Shown here piece by piece: positions 20,385-29,144 of a DNA stretch of 64,000 nt (positions are counted from its first letter, which is position 1; every line of letters begins with the position of its first letter). A program made the position numbers and the translations under genes. Source of the DNA: Marinifilum flexuosum (lineage in GTDB: Bacteria; Bacteroidota; Bacteroidia; Bacteroidales; Marinifilaceae); NCBI RefSeq assembly GCF_003610555.1, contig NZ_RAPQ01000012.1:62001-126000 (forward strand). Reading direction: 5' to 3'. The notes below the pieces were generated by a model, which saw only the letters and a list, made by a program, of their open reading frames with translations, was not told the DNA's origin and did not search any database.

Positions 20385-22658
20385 ATGATCAAGTTAGAGC
20401 AAATATTAGCAGGATGTCTTATCTTTTTTTCTGCTTGCACCAATAAGGGAGACATGAAGAGTAAGGAAGATCAGTTTGTTGAAGAGCTAATGGCAAAAAT
20501 GACACTGGAAGAAAAAATTGGGCAGATGAACCAATATACCAGTCATTGGGAGATGACCGGACCAGCGCCAAAAAATGCCTCATCGCAGAAACGTTTGGAA
20601 GAAATAAAAACTGGTGGTGTAGGATCTATGCTAAATGTAGTTGGAGCCAAGGCTACTTATGAAGCGCAGAAACTGGCAGTAGAAAACAGCAGGTTAGGAA
20701 TTCCCTTGATATTCGCTTACGATGTAATTCATGGATACAAAACCATGGCACCAATTCCCCTGGCCGAAGCCTGTGCCTGGGATCCTGAAATTTCAAAATT
20801 ATCCTCTCAACTGGCAGCTCGGGAAGCTTCGGCTGCAGGATTACATTGGACCTTCGCTCCCATGATGGATGTTGGTCGCGATTCCCGCTGGGGTCGTGTG
20901 ATGGAAGGTTGCGGAGAAGATCCATACCTGGCAAGCGTACTATCTGTGGCAAGAGTTAAAGGTTTCCAGGGTGAAAATCTTTCTAAGGAAAATACAATTG
21001 CTGCATGTGCAAAACACTTTGCAGCTTATGCATTTGCCGAAGCAGGACGCGATTACAACACGGTCGACATTGGCACTTACACGCTGCACAACATCGCACT
21101 TCCACCTTTTAAAGCGGTTGCAGATGCTGGCGTTAGCACATTCATGAATGCCTTTAATATTATTAATGGTACACCAGCTACTGCAAGTCCTTATTTGCAA
21201 AGAGAGATTTTAAAAGGCAAATGGAATTTCGAAGGCTATGTGATTTCCGATTGGGGAAGCATTGAAGAGATCGTTTCCCATGGTGCTGCCGAAGATTTAA
21301 AACATGCAGCTGAGTTAGCAGTTAAAGCTGGCTCGGATATGGATATGGAATCGAGTGCTTACCTTCCCTATCTTAAAGAGTTGGTAGAAGAAGGAAAAGT
21401 TGATGAAGCCTTAATTGATGATGCAGCCCGAAGAATCCTAAAATTAAAATATCGATTGGGATTGTTTGATGATCCATACAGATATTCAAATGAGGAACGT
21501 GAAAAAGAAATCGTTTATAGCAAGGAAAGTCGTGAACAGGCCAGAGAAGTAGCTCGCCACTCCATGGTTTTATTGAAAAATAACGATCAGTTATTGCCAC
21601 TTTCAAAAAACACAAAATCCATTGCTCTAATCGGTCCATTGGCTGATGATAAGAACTCACCTCTTGGAAGTTGGAGAGCACAAGCCATAAAGAATTCGGC
21701 TGTATCGCTATTGGAAGGAATTCAGAACGCAGTAGGATCAACAAGCAAAATCAATTTTGCCAAAGGATGCGATCTGGCTTTGGGAGACAGAAACTTCCTT
21801 GACGAATTGGTTTATGCTGAAGCTGATGTCCAAGAAATGGCAAAGGCTGTTGCTGTTGCAAAAAAATCAGATATCGTAATTCTTGCCTTGGGAGAAGACT
21901 GTTTTCAGTCGGGAGAAGGCCGCAGTCAGACCGACATTCGCTTAAAAGGAGTTCAAATGGACTTGTACAATAAAATCAGGAAACTGAATAAGAAGATCGT
22001 TGTTGTACTGATGAATGGTAGACCAATTGCCATTCCTGAGATTGCTGAAAGTGCCGATGCCATTCTGGAAACCTGGTTTGCCGGTAGCGAAGCTGGAAAT
22101 GCCATTGCCGATATTTTGTTTGGAGATTTTAATCCTTCAGGCAAACTAACAATGTCCTTTCCATATGCTACAGGTCAATGCCCAATTTATTACAATCATA
22201 TGAATACAGGACGTCCAAACAATACAGGCAATGTATTTTGGTCGCACTACACCGATGCTCCCAACGAAGCACTTTATCCGTTTGGTTATGGCTTAAGCTA
22301 CACTTCTTTCGAATATGGAGAAGCAAATGTTGACAAGCAAACTTACAAAATGAATGAAGCGATCCAGTTAAATGTAAAAGTAAAAAACACTGGCAAATTT
22401 ACTGGCGAGGAAGTGGTTCAAGTTTACATTCAGGATCCTGCTGCTACTTATGCCCGACCAGTGAAAGAGTTAAAAGCATTTCAAAAAATCAGCTTTAAGC
22501 CTGGAGAAGAGAAAGAAATTGAATTCAGTTTAGATCAATCTGATTTGGGATATTATTCTCCTGATGGTGAATTTTTATTTGAAACCGGAACATACCATTT
22601 GTATGTAGGAACAAATTCAAGAGACGTACAAAAACTTAGTGTTAAGTTCATAGATTAG
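20385..22658 (+). CDS. GH3 family beta-glucosidase (BglX-like), lipoprotein
   Basis: A 757-aa exo-acting retaining beta-glucosidase. A short signal with a lipobox-like FFSAC near residue 18 suggests a periplasmic lipoprotein. Domain order is a TIM barrel (about 30-370) with the family motif VISDWGS and nucleophile Asp289, an alpha/beta sandwich (about 390-600) with acid/base candidates near LGEDCFQSGEGRSQTD, and a C-terminal fibronectin-III-like domain (about 650-755). It is the last gene of the operon, 30 bases after GH30. It would release glucose from short beta-glucans delivered by SusCD and GH30. Length and motifs are normal for BglX-like GH3. Confidence 0.92.
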   Translation: MIKLEQILAGCLIFFSACTNKGDMKSKEDQFVEELMAKMTLEEKIGQMNQYTSHWEMTGPAPKNASSQKRLEEIKTGGVGSMLNVVGAKATYEAQKLAVENSRLGIPLIFAYDVIHGYKTMAPIPLAEACAWDPEISKLSSQLAAREASAAGLHWTFAPMMDVGRDSRWGRVMEGCGEDPYLASVLSVARVKGFQGENLSKENTIAACAKHFAAYAFAEAGRDYNTVDIGTYTLHNIALPPFKAVADAGVSTFMNAFNIINGTPATASPYLQREILKGKWNFEGYVISDWGSIEEIVSHGAAEDLKHAAELAVKAGSDMDMESSAYLPYLKELVEEGKVDEALIDDAARRILKLKYRLGLFDDPYRYSNEEREKEIVYSKESREQAREVARHSMVLLKNNDQLLPLSKNTKSIALIGPLADDKNSPLGSWRAQAIKNSAVSLLEGIQNAVGSTSKINFAKGCDLALGDRNFLDELVYAEADVQEMAKAVAVAKKSDIVILALGEDCFQSGEGRSQTDIRLKGVQMDLYNKIRKLNKKIVVVLMNGRPIAIPEIAESADAILETWFAGSEAGNAIADILFGDFNPSGKLTMSFPYATGQCPIYYNHMNTGRPNNTGNVFWSHYTDAPNEALYPFGYGLSYTSFEYGEANVDKQTYKMNEAIQLNVKVKNTGKFTGEEVVQVYIQDPAATYARPVKELKAFQKISFKPGEEKEIEFSLDQSDLGYYSPDGEFLFETGTYHLYVGTNSRDVQKLSVKFID

Positions 22659-22676
22659 CTCGCTTGGTTAGAGTTT

Positions 22677-22710
22677 AAAAGCAAGGTTTATTGATAAGCC
22701 TTGCTTTTTC
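22677..22710 (+). terminator. Rho-independent terminator ending the glucan operon
   Basis: AAAAGCAAGGTTTA, a four-base loop and TAAGCCTTGCTTTT form a long stem with one G-T or mismatch position, followed by T-rich sequence, 18 bases after the GH3 stop. Confidence 0.8.
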
Positions 22711-22791
22711 TTTTTGGGATAATGACTTGCATCTAGCTACAAAATCTACTTCTTTTGCAATAATTATTCTATTCTCTTATTTGAATCGCGA

Positions 22792-24408
22792 ATGCATTGT
22801 TTCATAACACTTAATACCACATGGCAAGATAAAGAACTTCCAAAGTGCTTTACCAATCCATTTCACTATACCCCTCATCCTTTAAGTATACAAGCAGCTA
22901 AACAATTGCAAGCTGAGCTTGGGACTCCCAATCCTGAAACCAAAGGAAAAATGTATGGTGTGCTTATTGTAAAAAACAAGATTGGCGATCTTGGCTTTCT
23001 TGCAGCTTATTCTGGCAATGATCAACCGCAGGTAAGCCAAATCCCTTTTGTACCACAAGTGTTTGAAGTTACAAATCCCTATGGTTTCTTTCGCAAAGGA
23101 GAAGCTGGCTTAAATATGCTTAACGAAGAGATTTACAAAGCAGAAAACTCTACTCAACGACAACAGCTTTTAAAAGAGCTTGAACAAGCAAATGAAAAAT
23201 CAAATGATACAATAAAAGCTGCAAAACTGGCAATGGCAAAAGCCAAAAAAGAAAGGCAAGCCAAGAGGGCAGAAGCTGAAAATCACACGAACGAGGATAA
23301 CATACTTCAACAGCTTATCAAAGAAAGCCAAACTGAGAAAAGCAATTTCAACAAACTTAAGAAAGAGTGCAAAAAGAGAGTTGAAGCAGTTGAGTTAAAA
23401 CTTGACACCTACAATCAACGTGTGAATGAGCTAAAAAAACAACGCAAAACCCAATCAGCTCAACTTCAACAACAAATATTCGATAGTTATATTTTCTTGA
23501 ATTGCAAAGGAAAGGAAAAGAGTGCAAGCCTTATTTTTAGGCAAACAGGTGCGAAAGTTCCTCCTGCCGGTGCTGGCGATTGCTGCGCTCCCAAACTATT
23601 ACAGTATGCCTTTCAGAACCAATTACATCCCATTGCCATAGCCGAATTTTGGTGGGGACCGTCTCCAAAAAAAGAAATTCGCAAGCATGCCTACTTCTAC
23701 CCTGCCTGCAAAAGCAAATGCGAACCAATACTCGGTCACATGCTTAAAGGGCTGGAAATAGAAAAAGCCAAAGAAGAAAATAGAAAATTAGCCATCAAAG
23801 TGCTTTATGAAGATGATGCCATTGCCATAGTCAATAAACCTTCCGGCCTCTTATCTGTACCAGGAAAAGAAGAACAAGAATCGGTTTATACGCAGGCCAA
23901 AGCTCTTTATCCAAATGCCGACGATCCGCTTATTGTTCATCGTCTTGATATGGCTACATCGGGCATTTTACTTATTACCAAGACCAAATCGGCGCATGAA
24001 AACCTGCAGAAACAATTTCTGAACAAAAGCATTCAAAAAAGATATGTCGCCATTCTGGATGGTATCATAAAGGAAGACTCTGGCATCATTGATCTCCCAC
24101 TACGTGTTGATCTGGATGATCGGCCTCGCCAATTGGTTTGTTTCGAACATGGCAAACCAGCACTTACCAAATGGGAAGTAATTGAGCGAACAGCAAGTCA
24201 AAGTAAAGTTCATTTCTACCCTATTTCAGGTCGCACACATCAGCTGCGGGTACATGCAGCTCACCCGCTTGGACTAAACACTCCCATTGCTGGTGATCCA
24301 TTATATGGTTTGAAGGCAGATCGCCTGATGTTGCATGCCGAAGAAATTACATTTATTCATCCTTCAACACAGGAGAAAGTTACTTATAAATACAAAGCTG
24401 ATTTTTAA
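22792..24408 (+). CDS. RluA-family RNA pseudouridine synthase with long N-terminal extension
   Basis: A 538-aa protein whose C-terminal third (about residues 335-538) is a RluA-type pseudouridine synthase, with VIVHRLDMATSGILLIT carrying the catalytic Asp and the later SGRTHQLRVHAAHPLG motif. The first 330 residues are an extra domain: an N-terminal part (FTNPFHYTPHPLSIQAAKQLQ), a strongly charged coiled coil (about 115-225), and a Cys-containing block (GAGDCCAPKLLQYAF). Long RluA proteins of this build occur in several Bacteroidota and gamma-proteobacteria. The target base is not evident. The gene stands alone between two terminator-like regions. Confidence 0.85.
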   Translation: MHCFITLNTTWQDKELPKCFTNPFHYTPHPLSIQAAKQLQAELGTPNPETKGKMYGVLIVKNKIGDLGFLAAYSGNDQPQVSQIPFVPQVFEVTNPYGFFRKGEAGLNMLNEEIYKAENSTQRQQLLKELEQANEKSNDTIKAAKLAMAKAKKERQAKRAEAENHTNEDNILQQLIKESQTEKSNFNKLKKECKKRVEAVELKLDTYNQRVNELKKQRKTQSAQLQQQIFDSYIFLNCKGKEKSASLIFRQTGAKVPPAGAGDCCAPKLLQYAFQNQLHPIAIAEFWWGPSPKKEIRKHAYFYPACKSKCEPILGHMLKGLEIEKAKEENRKLAIKVLYEDDAIAIVNKPSGLLSVPGKEEQESVYTQAKALYPNADDPLIVHRLDMATSGILLITKTKSAHENLQKQFLNKSIQKRYVAILDGIIKEDSGIIDLPLRVDLDDRPRQLVCFEHGKPALTKWEVIERTASQSKVHFYPISGRTHQLRVHAAHPLGLNTPIAGDPLYGLKADRLMLHAEEITFIHPSTQEKVTYKYKADF

Positions 24409-24451
24409 GAATCAGTATGATTCATAGTAAATAGCCCTTAAAATCATACAG

Positions 24452-25915
24452 CTACACCTTCTCCACCTTCTTAATGCCTCGTCGGTTAAAAATGATTCGA
24501 TAGCGACGATAGCTGGTCTGATCATCCAGTTTAAAACGAATCACCATATTCATAAAGTAAACCTTTTCTCCCGCTGTCTTTTCAAACTGATCATCCTTTA
24601 GGTAGTAAAGTGGAATTTCAGGATTATCCATTTTCTGGATAAAGCGAGACACATTAAAACGAATAATATCCACAACCCCGGTAATGTTGTAATTGCCATA
24701 TGAATTGTCCAAAGCCTTTTGATCCAAACGAAGTAGCTTTCTGTAAAAGATGATTTTCTCTCCTACTCCCCGACTCTCCACATCAACAATTCGTGATCGG
24801 TTTCTGTGTTTCATCACACGAAGAGGCACGGAATCTTCACGAACGAAATCAAAACTCTCCTTACACCAACCAATTTTCTCATCACCCTTTACGCGGATGA
24901 TACTCTTGTGATCGAAGAATCGCTTATTGATTTTCCCCACTAAATAATGGCGGCTAAGGTCTTTGATTCGATCCTTCAGCATATAGATAATCACCAAGGC
25001 AACAAACAAAGGAATGGTAAAGCTTCCCAGGCTTTGCTGAAACACAAAAGTAAGAGCTGCACCTATAATCATGGCCAATCCAGCTGCAATGCTATACAGA
25101 ACCTGAATCATAAAAACCCCCTCCTTTTTCTTTCGGAATGAAAGCAATAGCTGCCCCTCGAAATATTTCTTAAAGGCTCCCCTGCGATGCACAAACCAAC
25201 GGTTTTTGTCGGTAGGCTTTTCCTCTACCACCAGGTAGTTTTTGCTCTTTTTGTAGGCAACTTCATCGCGCACCAGACTTAGAATTTCTTCCTTGCATTT
25301 ATCAATCTCCGGATCATTCACTTTGCGCAAACCACGGTGCAAATAGTAGGAGTGCTCATCGAATTGGTTGCTCATGAACTCATCTCCAAACAGAAAGTAA
25401 TCGAACATCTCCTTCCGAACCGTAGGCACATTAACAATTCTTCTCAGCTCTCGGTATCGCTCCCCAATCTTTCGAACATTGTTCAGGTAATCCTTAATGA
25501 GATATTGGCGATCTTCGGCCTGTTCATTTCTAAGGATATGCTGAATTTCGCGGCGAAGCGCAGAACGAAGAATGGTATGAAACATGCGAATGTGATACTC
25601 GTAATTTGCTTCATTCTTGGGAGTGGAATAATTGGCCACCTTCTGGAAAGAATCCTCCAAATACTTGAACACCGATTGATCGCCCAAGGCAATTTCCCTT
25701 AGCAGGTAAGGCGGGGTAATCAAACGGATATTGGAATTAAAATCGTTGTAAAAGTCTTCCTTCTTATAGGTAGATGGATTGATATCTAAACTACTTGGAA
25801 CAAACAGCCAGGTTTTAACCGAAAACTCATTTACCTTCCTATCCTTACTGGGTTCGTACCCCATTTTAATCTCTACAGAAAACTTATCATGTACTTTTAC
25901 AACTTCATTTATCAT
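24452..25915 (-). CDS. Conserved hypothetical protein with two membrane segments
   Basis: A 487-aa protein I do not recognise. The first 260 residues are soluble, charged and partly helical. Two adjacent membrane helices lie around residues 268-312 (YSIAAGLAMIIGAALTFVFQ and TIPLFVALVIIYML). The remaining 170 residues are soluble and basic, with many Arg and Lys (KHRNRSRIVDVESRG). There is no signal peptide, so both soluble parts are probably cytoplasmic, joined by a hairpin in the membrane. It is convergent with the RluA-type gene and has no operon partner. No catalytic motif is visible. Confidence 0.65.
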   Translation of the reverse strand: MINEVVKVHDKFSVEIKMGYEPSKDRKVNEFSVKTWLFVPSSLDINPSTYKKEDFYNDFNSNIRLITPPYLLREIALGDQSVFKYLEDSFQKVANYSTPKNEANYEYHIRMFHTILRSALRREIQHILRNEQAEDRQYLIKDYLNNVRKIGERYRELRRIVNVPTVRKEMFDYFLFGDEFMSNQFDEHSYYLHRGLRKVNDPEIDKCKEEILSLVRDEVAYKKSKNYLVVEEKPTDKNRWFVHRRGAFKKYFEGQLLLSFRKKKEGVFMIQVLYSIAAGLAMIIGAALTFVFQQSLGSFTIPLFVALVIIYMLKDRIKDLSRHYLVGKINKRFFDHKSIIRVKGDEKIGWCKESFDFVREDSVPLRVMKHRNRSRIVDVESRGVGEKIIFYRKLLRLDQKALDNSYGNYNITGVVDIIRFNVSRFIQKMDNPEIPLYYLKDDQFEKTAGEKVYFMNMVIRFKLDDQTSYRRYRIIFNRRGIKKVEKV

Positions 25916-26130
25916 TCGCCAGACTTCTTGTAATTTATAATTCGGTGTGCTTTCAATTGTTAAAGATACTGAATTCCTATCAATACCTCTCCTCTTAGAA
26001 GCCCCATTTTTAAAGGGATAGCACTTCTATCGTTTGCGGAATTAAAATTCCTGATACATCTCCCTACAGGCCATTAAAAACTTTACTTCACAAGTAATTT
26101 TGTTATCCACTTCACTTTTTTCAAAATTCC

Positions 26131-26156
26131 TGCATCTTTTCCCTTTCCTTCCCGAC
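26131..26156 (+). promoter_or_regulatory. Putative ECF-type promoter of the MerT-like gene
   Basis: TGCATCTTTT at 26,131-26,140, then 12 bases, then CGAC at 26,153-26,156, ending 26 bases before the start codon of the MerT-like gene. The same ten bases with N12 and CGCC occur before the small ORF at 27,703. A -10 element of CGnC type is typical of ECF sigma factors, and a SigZ-type factor is encoded between the two copies. The assignment as its target promoter is inference. Confidence 0.5.
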
Positions 26157-26182
26157 ACCATATAAATTAAAATATCTAGAAT

Positions 26183-26605
26183 ATGAAAAATAATCGATCA
26201 CCTATTGCAGGGGCAGGGGCTGCCATTCTTGCCGCACTTGGAAGTATTACCTGTTGTGGAGCCCCTATTATTGCTGGTATATTGGCCTCATTGGGAATTG
26301 GAGCCAGTCAATTGAGTTTTTTACATGCCATGCAACCCTACCTCATCTCGGTTGCCCTGATATCACTAACCATAGGCTTTTATCGTCTTTATTTTAAGAA
26401 ACCCACTGCTTGTTGTAATACAGAATCCACTGGAAAAACACCGAGCAATAGAAGGGCTAAACTTTTTCTTTGGGTGGTAAGCATTTTTACTATCGTCCTT
26501 CTGGGGCTGAGCCTTACAAATTCAAATGCCACGAAGTCATGCTGTCCCAGCCAGCCTAGTCCTGAAACTAGTAATTGCAATGGCGGATGTTCACAAAATC
26601 ATTAA
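26183..26605 (+). CDS. MerT-like small membrane protein with cysteine pairs
   Basis: A 140-aa inner-membrane protein with three membrane segments. The first carries ITCCGAPIIAG, which matches the Cys-Cys-x-Gly-Pro style of mercuric ion transporters (MerT). A second pair (ACCN) follows segment 2. A Cys-rich tail after segment 3 holds KSCCPS and two further Cys (NCNGGC). Such pairs pass soft metal ions across the membrane. The long Cys-rich tail is unlike classical MerT, which relies on a separate MerP, and may replace it. There is no merA or merR nearby, so the ion may be something other than mercury. A SigZ-type sigma gene follows after a terminator. Confidence 0.6.
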   Translation: MKNNRSPIAGAGAAILAALGSITCCGAPIIAGILASLGIGASQLSFLHAMQPYLISVALISLTIGFYRLYFKKPTACCNTESTGKTPSNRRAKLFLWVVSIFTIVLLGLSLTNSNATKSCCPSQPSPETSNCNGGCSQNH

Positions 26606-26644
26606 TTGTCACAACAGGAAAACAGTAAGCCATCATAACAACTG

Positions 26645-26680
26645 AACCTTCATTCTCTTTAAGCAGAGGGTGAAGGTTTT
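26645..26680 (+). terminator. Rho-independent terminator after the MerT-like gene
   Basis: AACCTTCA pairs with TGAAGGTT, with an inner CTCT/AGAG extension, followed by TTTTC. It separates the MerT-like gene from the sigma factor gene, so the two are probably transcribed separately. Confidence 0.6.
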
Positions 26681-26740
26681 CATGCTTCTTGATAATACAA
26701 TCCCTTTTGCTTATTTTATCATTCACAAAAAAGCACAAAC

Positions 26741-27313
26741 ATGAATTGCGATATTCACAGCATATACCAACGTTACAGCACTCACTTGCTAGCCTTTATT
26801 CGTCAGCAGATTAAGGATTCTTCAAGCGCCGACGACCTGCTTCAGGAAGTTTTCTTGAAAACCATGGAATCATGCATCAGCGAGAAGGAAATTAAAAATT
26901 TAAAAAGCTGGCTGTTTCAGGTGACTCGCAATACCATTGCCGATTATTTCCGATTGCAAAACAAAGACTTTCGGGAAGAGGAGTACATTAATTTGAACCA
27001 CCTGAACTCGGCTGATTTTCAACAAATCCTTTCCGATGATGTTTCCGACATGATTAGCCTATTGCCTAAAGAGTATGCCCTTCCGCTGCAATGGAGCGAT
27101 ATTGATGGTATTCCTCAAAAAGAGATTGCCCAAAAACTGGACATCACTCTTCCCGGAGCCAAATCGAGAGTGCAGCGCGCTCGCAAAAAACTTCGCGATT
27201 TATTCTTTGAATGCTGCGAAGTGGAATTCGATGCGCAAGGCAATATTGTTTCTTGTGAAATCAAGAGCCATTGTACACCATTGCTCGAAAAAAGAAACAA
27301 TAGAAAAAACTAA
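26741..27313 (+). CDS. sigZ: ECF sigma factor, SigZ type
   Basis: A 190-aa group 4 sigma factor. Region 2 lies at about residues 8-75 (HLLAFIRQQI, DDLLQEVFLKTM, LKSWLFQVTRNTIADYFR). Region 4 lies at about 105-155 (GIPQKEIAQKLDITLPGAKSRVQRARKKL). The C-terminal tail (FFECCEVEFDAQGNIVSCEIKSHC) has four cysteines, a hallmark of SigZ-type proteins, which could sense thiol state or metal directly. No anti-sigma gene is next to it, which fits self-sensing by the tail. It is flanked by a MerT-like gene and an ArsP-like permease locus, both preceded by the same promoter-like box, so these are its likely targets. Confidence 0.85.
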   Translation: MNCDIHSIYQRYSTHLLAFIRQQIKDSSSADDLLQEVFLKTMESCISEKEIKNLKSWLFQVTRNTIADYFRLQNKDFREEEYINLNHLNSADFQQILSDDVSDMISLLPKEYALPLQWSDIDGIPQKEIAQKLDITLPGAKSRVQRARKKLRDLFFECCEVEFDAQGNIVSCEIKSHCTPLLEKRNNRKN

Positions 27314-27511
27314 TTAACAATCTCCTGTATCGACAAATTTAAACACTAGTGACCAACAATCTACCTCAGTGGGCATTGGAAGGTCAAGCTGCTTATACGC
27401 AGAAAACTTTTAGAAAGAAGGGGAAGTTGAGAACTTTGTTCGAAAATCACCCCGCCGCACTTAAAGTTTTCAAGTATCAGTAGTTTGGGTTTACACGCCC
27501 TAGATTTTTTG

Positions 27512-27540
27512 CCTACTTTTTCATCAATGGAAAAAGTAGG
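27512..27540. repeat. Intergenic palindrome
   Basis: CCTACTTTTTC and GAAAAAGTAGG form a perfect 11-bp stem with a seven-base loop. No T run follows on either strand, so it is not a normal terminator. Palindromes built on AAAAGTAGG are a familiar type of dispersed intergenic repeat in Bacteroidota, from general knowledge; copy number here is unknown. Confidence 0.5.
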
Positions 27541-27670
27541 AGCCTTCCGGCTTAAGGATTAATGATATTTACTCTTGATTTTTACTGACTTTTCATTTCT
27601 GTTTAAAATCCATATCAATAAGCACTTATACTACTAAAGAGTGATTTTTTCAAAAAAAGTCACCCCTTCT

Positions 27671-27696
27671 TGCATCTTTTACTCCCCCTTTCCGCC
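27671..27696 (+). promoter_or_regulatory. Second putative ECF-type promoter, before a Cys-pair mini-ORF
   Basis: TGCATCTTTT at 27,671-27,680, N12, then CGCC at 27,693-27,696. The ten-base box, the 12-base spacing and the CGMC element all match the copy before the MerT-like gene. It would drive transcription into the 27,703 mini-ORF and onward towards the permease at 28,094. Confidence 0.5.
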
Positions 27697-27702
27697 TTTA
27701 CT

Positions 27703-27801
27703 ATGAATTTAAATGAATTAGTAATGACAAAGAACAAGACCATTATCTGTTTCACCCAGATTTATGGGAAAAGTGGAAAGTCCACTTGTTGCCCAGGATA
27801 A
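27703..27801 (+). CDS. Possible 32-aa peptide ending in a Cys pair
   Basis: A short frame from ATG 27,703 to TAA 27,801 encodes 32 residues ending GKSGKSTCCPG. It is not conserved in any family I know. I list it only because it begins seven bases after a promoter-like box shared with the MerT-like gene, and because it ends in a Cys-Cys pair like the other products of this cluster. It may equally be a leader, a fragment of a decayed gene or chance. It is about 290 bases before the permease start. Confidence 0.25.
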   Translation: MNLNELVMTKNKTIICFTQIYGKSGKSTCCPG

Positions 27802-27895
27802 TCGTTGATCATTCACAAGATTACTCTTTGCCCAAAATCATTTTGATTTTCATTGGGACGGTGAATGGGATGCACAATAGTATAATGGTGGCTTT

Positions 27896-27935
27896 CTCCT
27901 CCTTTCAGGGGAGATGCCGACAGGCAGAGGGGTGC
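27896..27935. repeat. REP-like intergenic element
   Basis: CTCCTCCTTTCAGGGGAGATGCCGACAGGCAGAGGGGTGC-like stretch: an inner CTCC...GGGGAG stem and a GCCGACAGGC core, clearly richer in GC than its surroundings. Elements of this wording are common between genes in Bacteroidota (general knowledge). Only one copy is in the window. Confidence 0.4.
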
Positions 27936-28093
27936 TTTTAAATTATCTTTTTATCATTTCACCCTTTAGTCTATCGACAGTTTCCCTGGAAGGGAAACAC
28001 TCAACCTGTAATTTTTGCGCATTGAATTTTTTCTATAGAGAGTAGTTCAAACGAAAGACAATTATTCAAGTAACAAATCAACAAGTAAAAATT

Positions 28094-29074
28094 ATGCAAG
28101 AGAGTTTAATATTAGCATTCAGAAATTTATTTTATCATACAATGGGAGTTATACCAACTCCATTCTACGATAACCTAACGAAAACACTAGGGAACTTTGT
28201 TTTCATCACAGCAGAACTGTTTATTCTGTTCATCGCAATTACAGCAATCATCGAGTACATCATGATGCATGTGAACCAGAATAAACTGCAAAAGTTATTC
28301 GAAGGAAAAGGAATAATTGGAAACATTGCTGCCGCAGTATTTGGAGCGGTTACTCCATTTTGCGCCTGTTCAACCATTCCTATGACAGTAGGTTTTTTAA
28401 ACGCCAAAGTTCCTTTCGGATCGGTAATGTCGTTCCTGATATCATCACCATTATTGAACCCAATAATTGTGGCCATGCTGGCAGCAACCGTAGGAGTTCA
28501 AAATGCAGCAATTTATTTTGCCCTGTCCTTTACATTGGCAGTACTTTTTGGCTACCTGCTTCAGAAGTTCAATTTTGCCAAACATGTAAAAGCCGTAAAA
28601 GTATCAGGTGGAGCTCACTCTGTTAACAATGGAATTGATACAAGAAGATCTTTATCCATGGGTAAAAAAATGGGTTTATCGCTTAAAGCTGGTTGGAATT
28701 CACTGGTACCAATTCTACCCTACTTGTTTATAGGTGTTGCAGTTGGCGCAGCCATTTACGGATATCTTCCTAAAGGAGAAACCATAGCACAATATGCAGG
28801 CGACGGTAACTTTTTTGCTGTTCCAATTGCCTCTGTAGTGGGTATTCCTTTGTACATCCGTGCCGAAACTGCCATTCCAATTGCCATGTCACTAATCTCA
28901 AAAGGAGTAGGTATGGGAACCGCCATTGCTCTGATAATTGGTGGCGCAGGCATGGCCATACCAGAAATGACAATGCTGGCCAAGATCTTCAAGAAAAAGC
29001 TTTTGTTCTCCTTCATTGGAGTCATTTTTCTGGTGGCCGTGATTACTGGTTATGCATTCAATATTATCATGTAA
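28094..29074 (+). CDS. Predicted permease, ArsP/DUF318 (UPF0718) family
   Basis: A 326-aa inner-membrane protein with about eight membrane segments in two similar halves. The family signature in the first half, TPFCACSTIPMTVGFLNAKVPFG (residues about 92-114), carries the paired cysteines CAC; the second half has the matching loop IPLYIRAETAIP. ArsP members export organoarsenicals such as trivalent roxarsone or methylarsenite, while other members have no known substrate. A 56-aa protein with three Cys-Cys motifs follows 70 bases later on the same strand and may be a partner. An ECF-like promoter box lies 400 bases upstream. Substrate is unproven. Confidence 0.8.
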   Translation: MQESLILAFRNLFYHTMGVIPTPFYDNLTKTLGNFVFITAELFILFIAITAIIEYIMMHVNQNKLQKLFEGKGIIGNIAAAVFGAVTPFCACSTIPMTVGFLNAKVPFGSVMSFLISSPLLNPIIVAMLAATVGVQNAAIYFALSFTLAVLFGYLLQKFNFAKHVKAVKVSGGAHSVNNGIDTRRSLSMGKKMGLSLKAGWNSLVPILPYLFIGVAVGAAIYGYLPKGETIAQYAGDGNFFAVPIASVVGIPLYIRAETAIPIAMSLISKGVGMGTAIALIIGGAGMAIPEMTMLAKIFKKKLLFSFIGVIFLVAVITGYAFNIIM

Positions 29075-29144
29075 AAAAATTGGCATTTGCTGTTAGCTGA
29101 CCGCTGAAAGCTGATTGCTTTATAACTTTTAAAATATTAAGAAA

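Larger units (their letters stand above)
27314..28093. other. 780-base mostly non-coding spacer
   Basis: The spacer holds a palindrome at 27,512-27,540, the second copy of the ECF-like box at 27,671-27,696, a tiny ORF at 27,703-27,801, a REP-like GC-richer stretch at 27,896-27,935 and a small hairpin (GTTTCCCT-GGA-AGGGAAAC) at 27,980-27,998. No other gene is convincing. The stretch 27,800-28,090 might hold a decayed gene, but no family can be recognised. Confidence 0.5.

Noticed and set aside
26183-26605. Complete mercury resistance operon
   Set aside because: No merA, merP or merR gene is nearby; only a MerT-like membrane protein is present.
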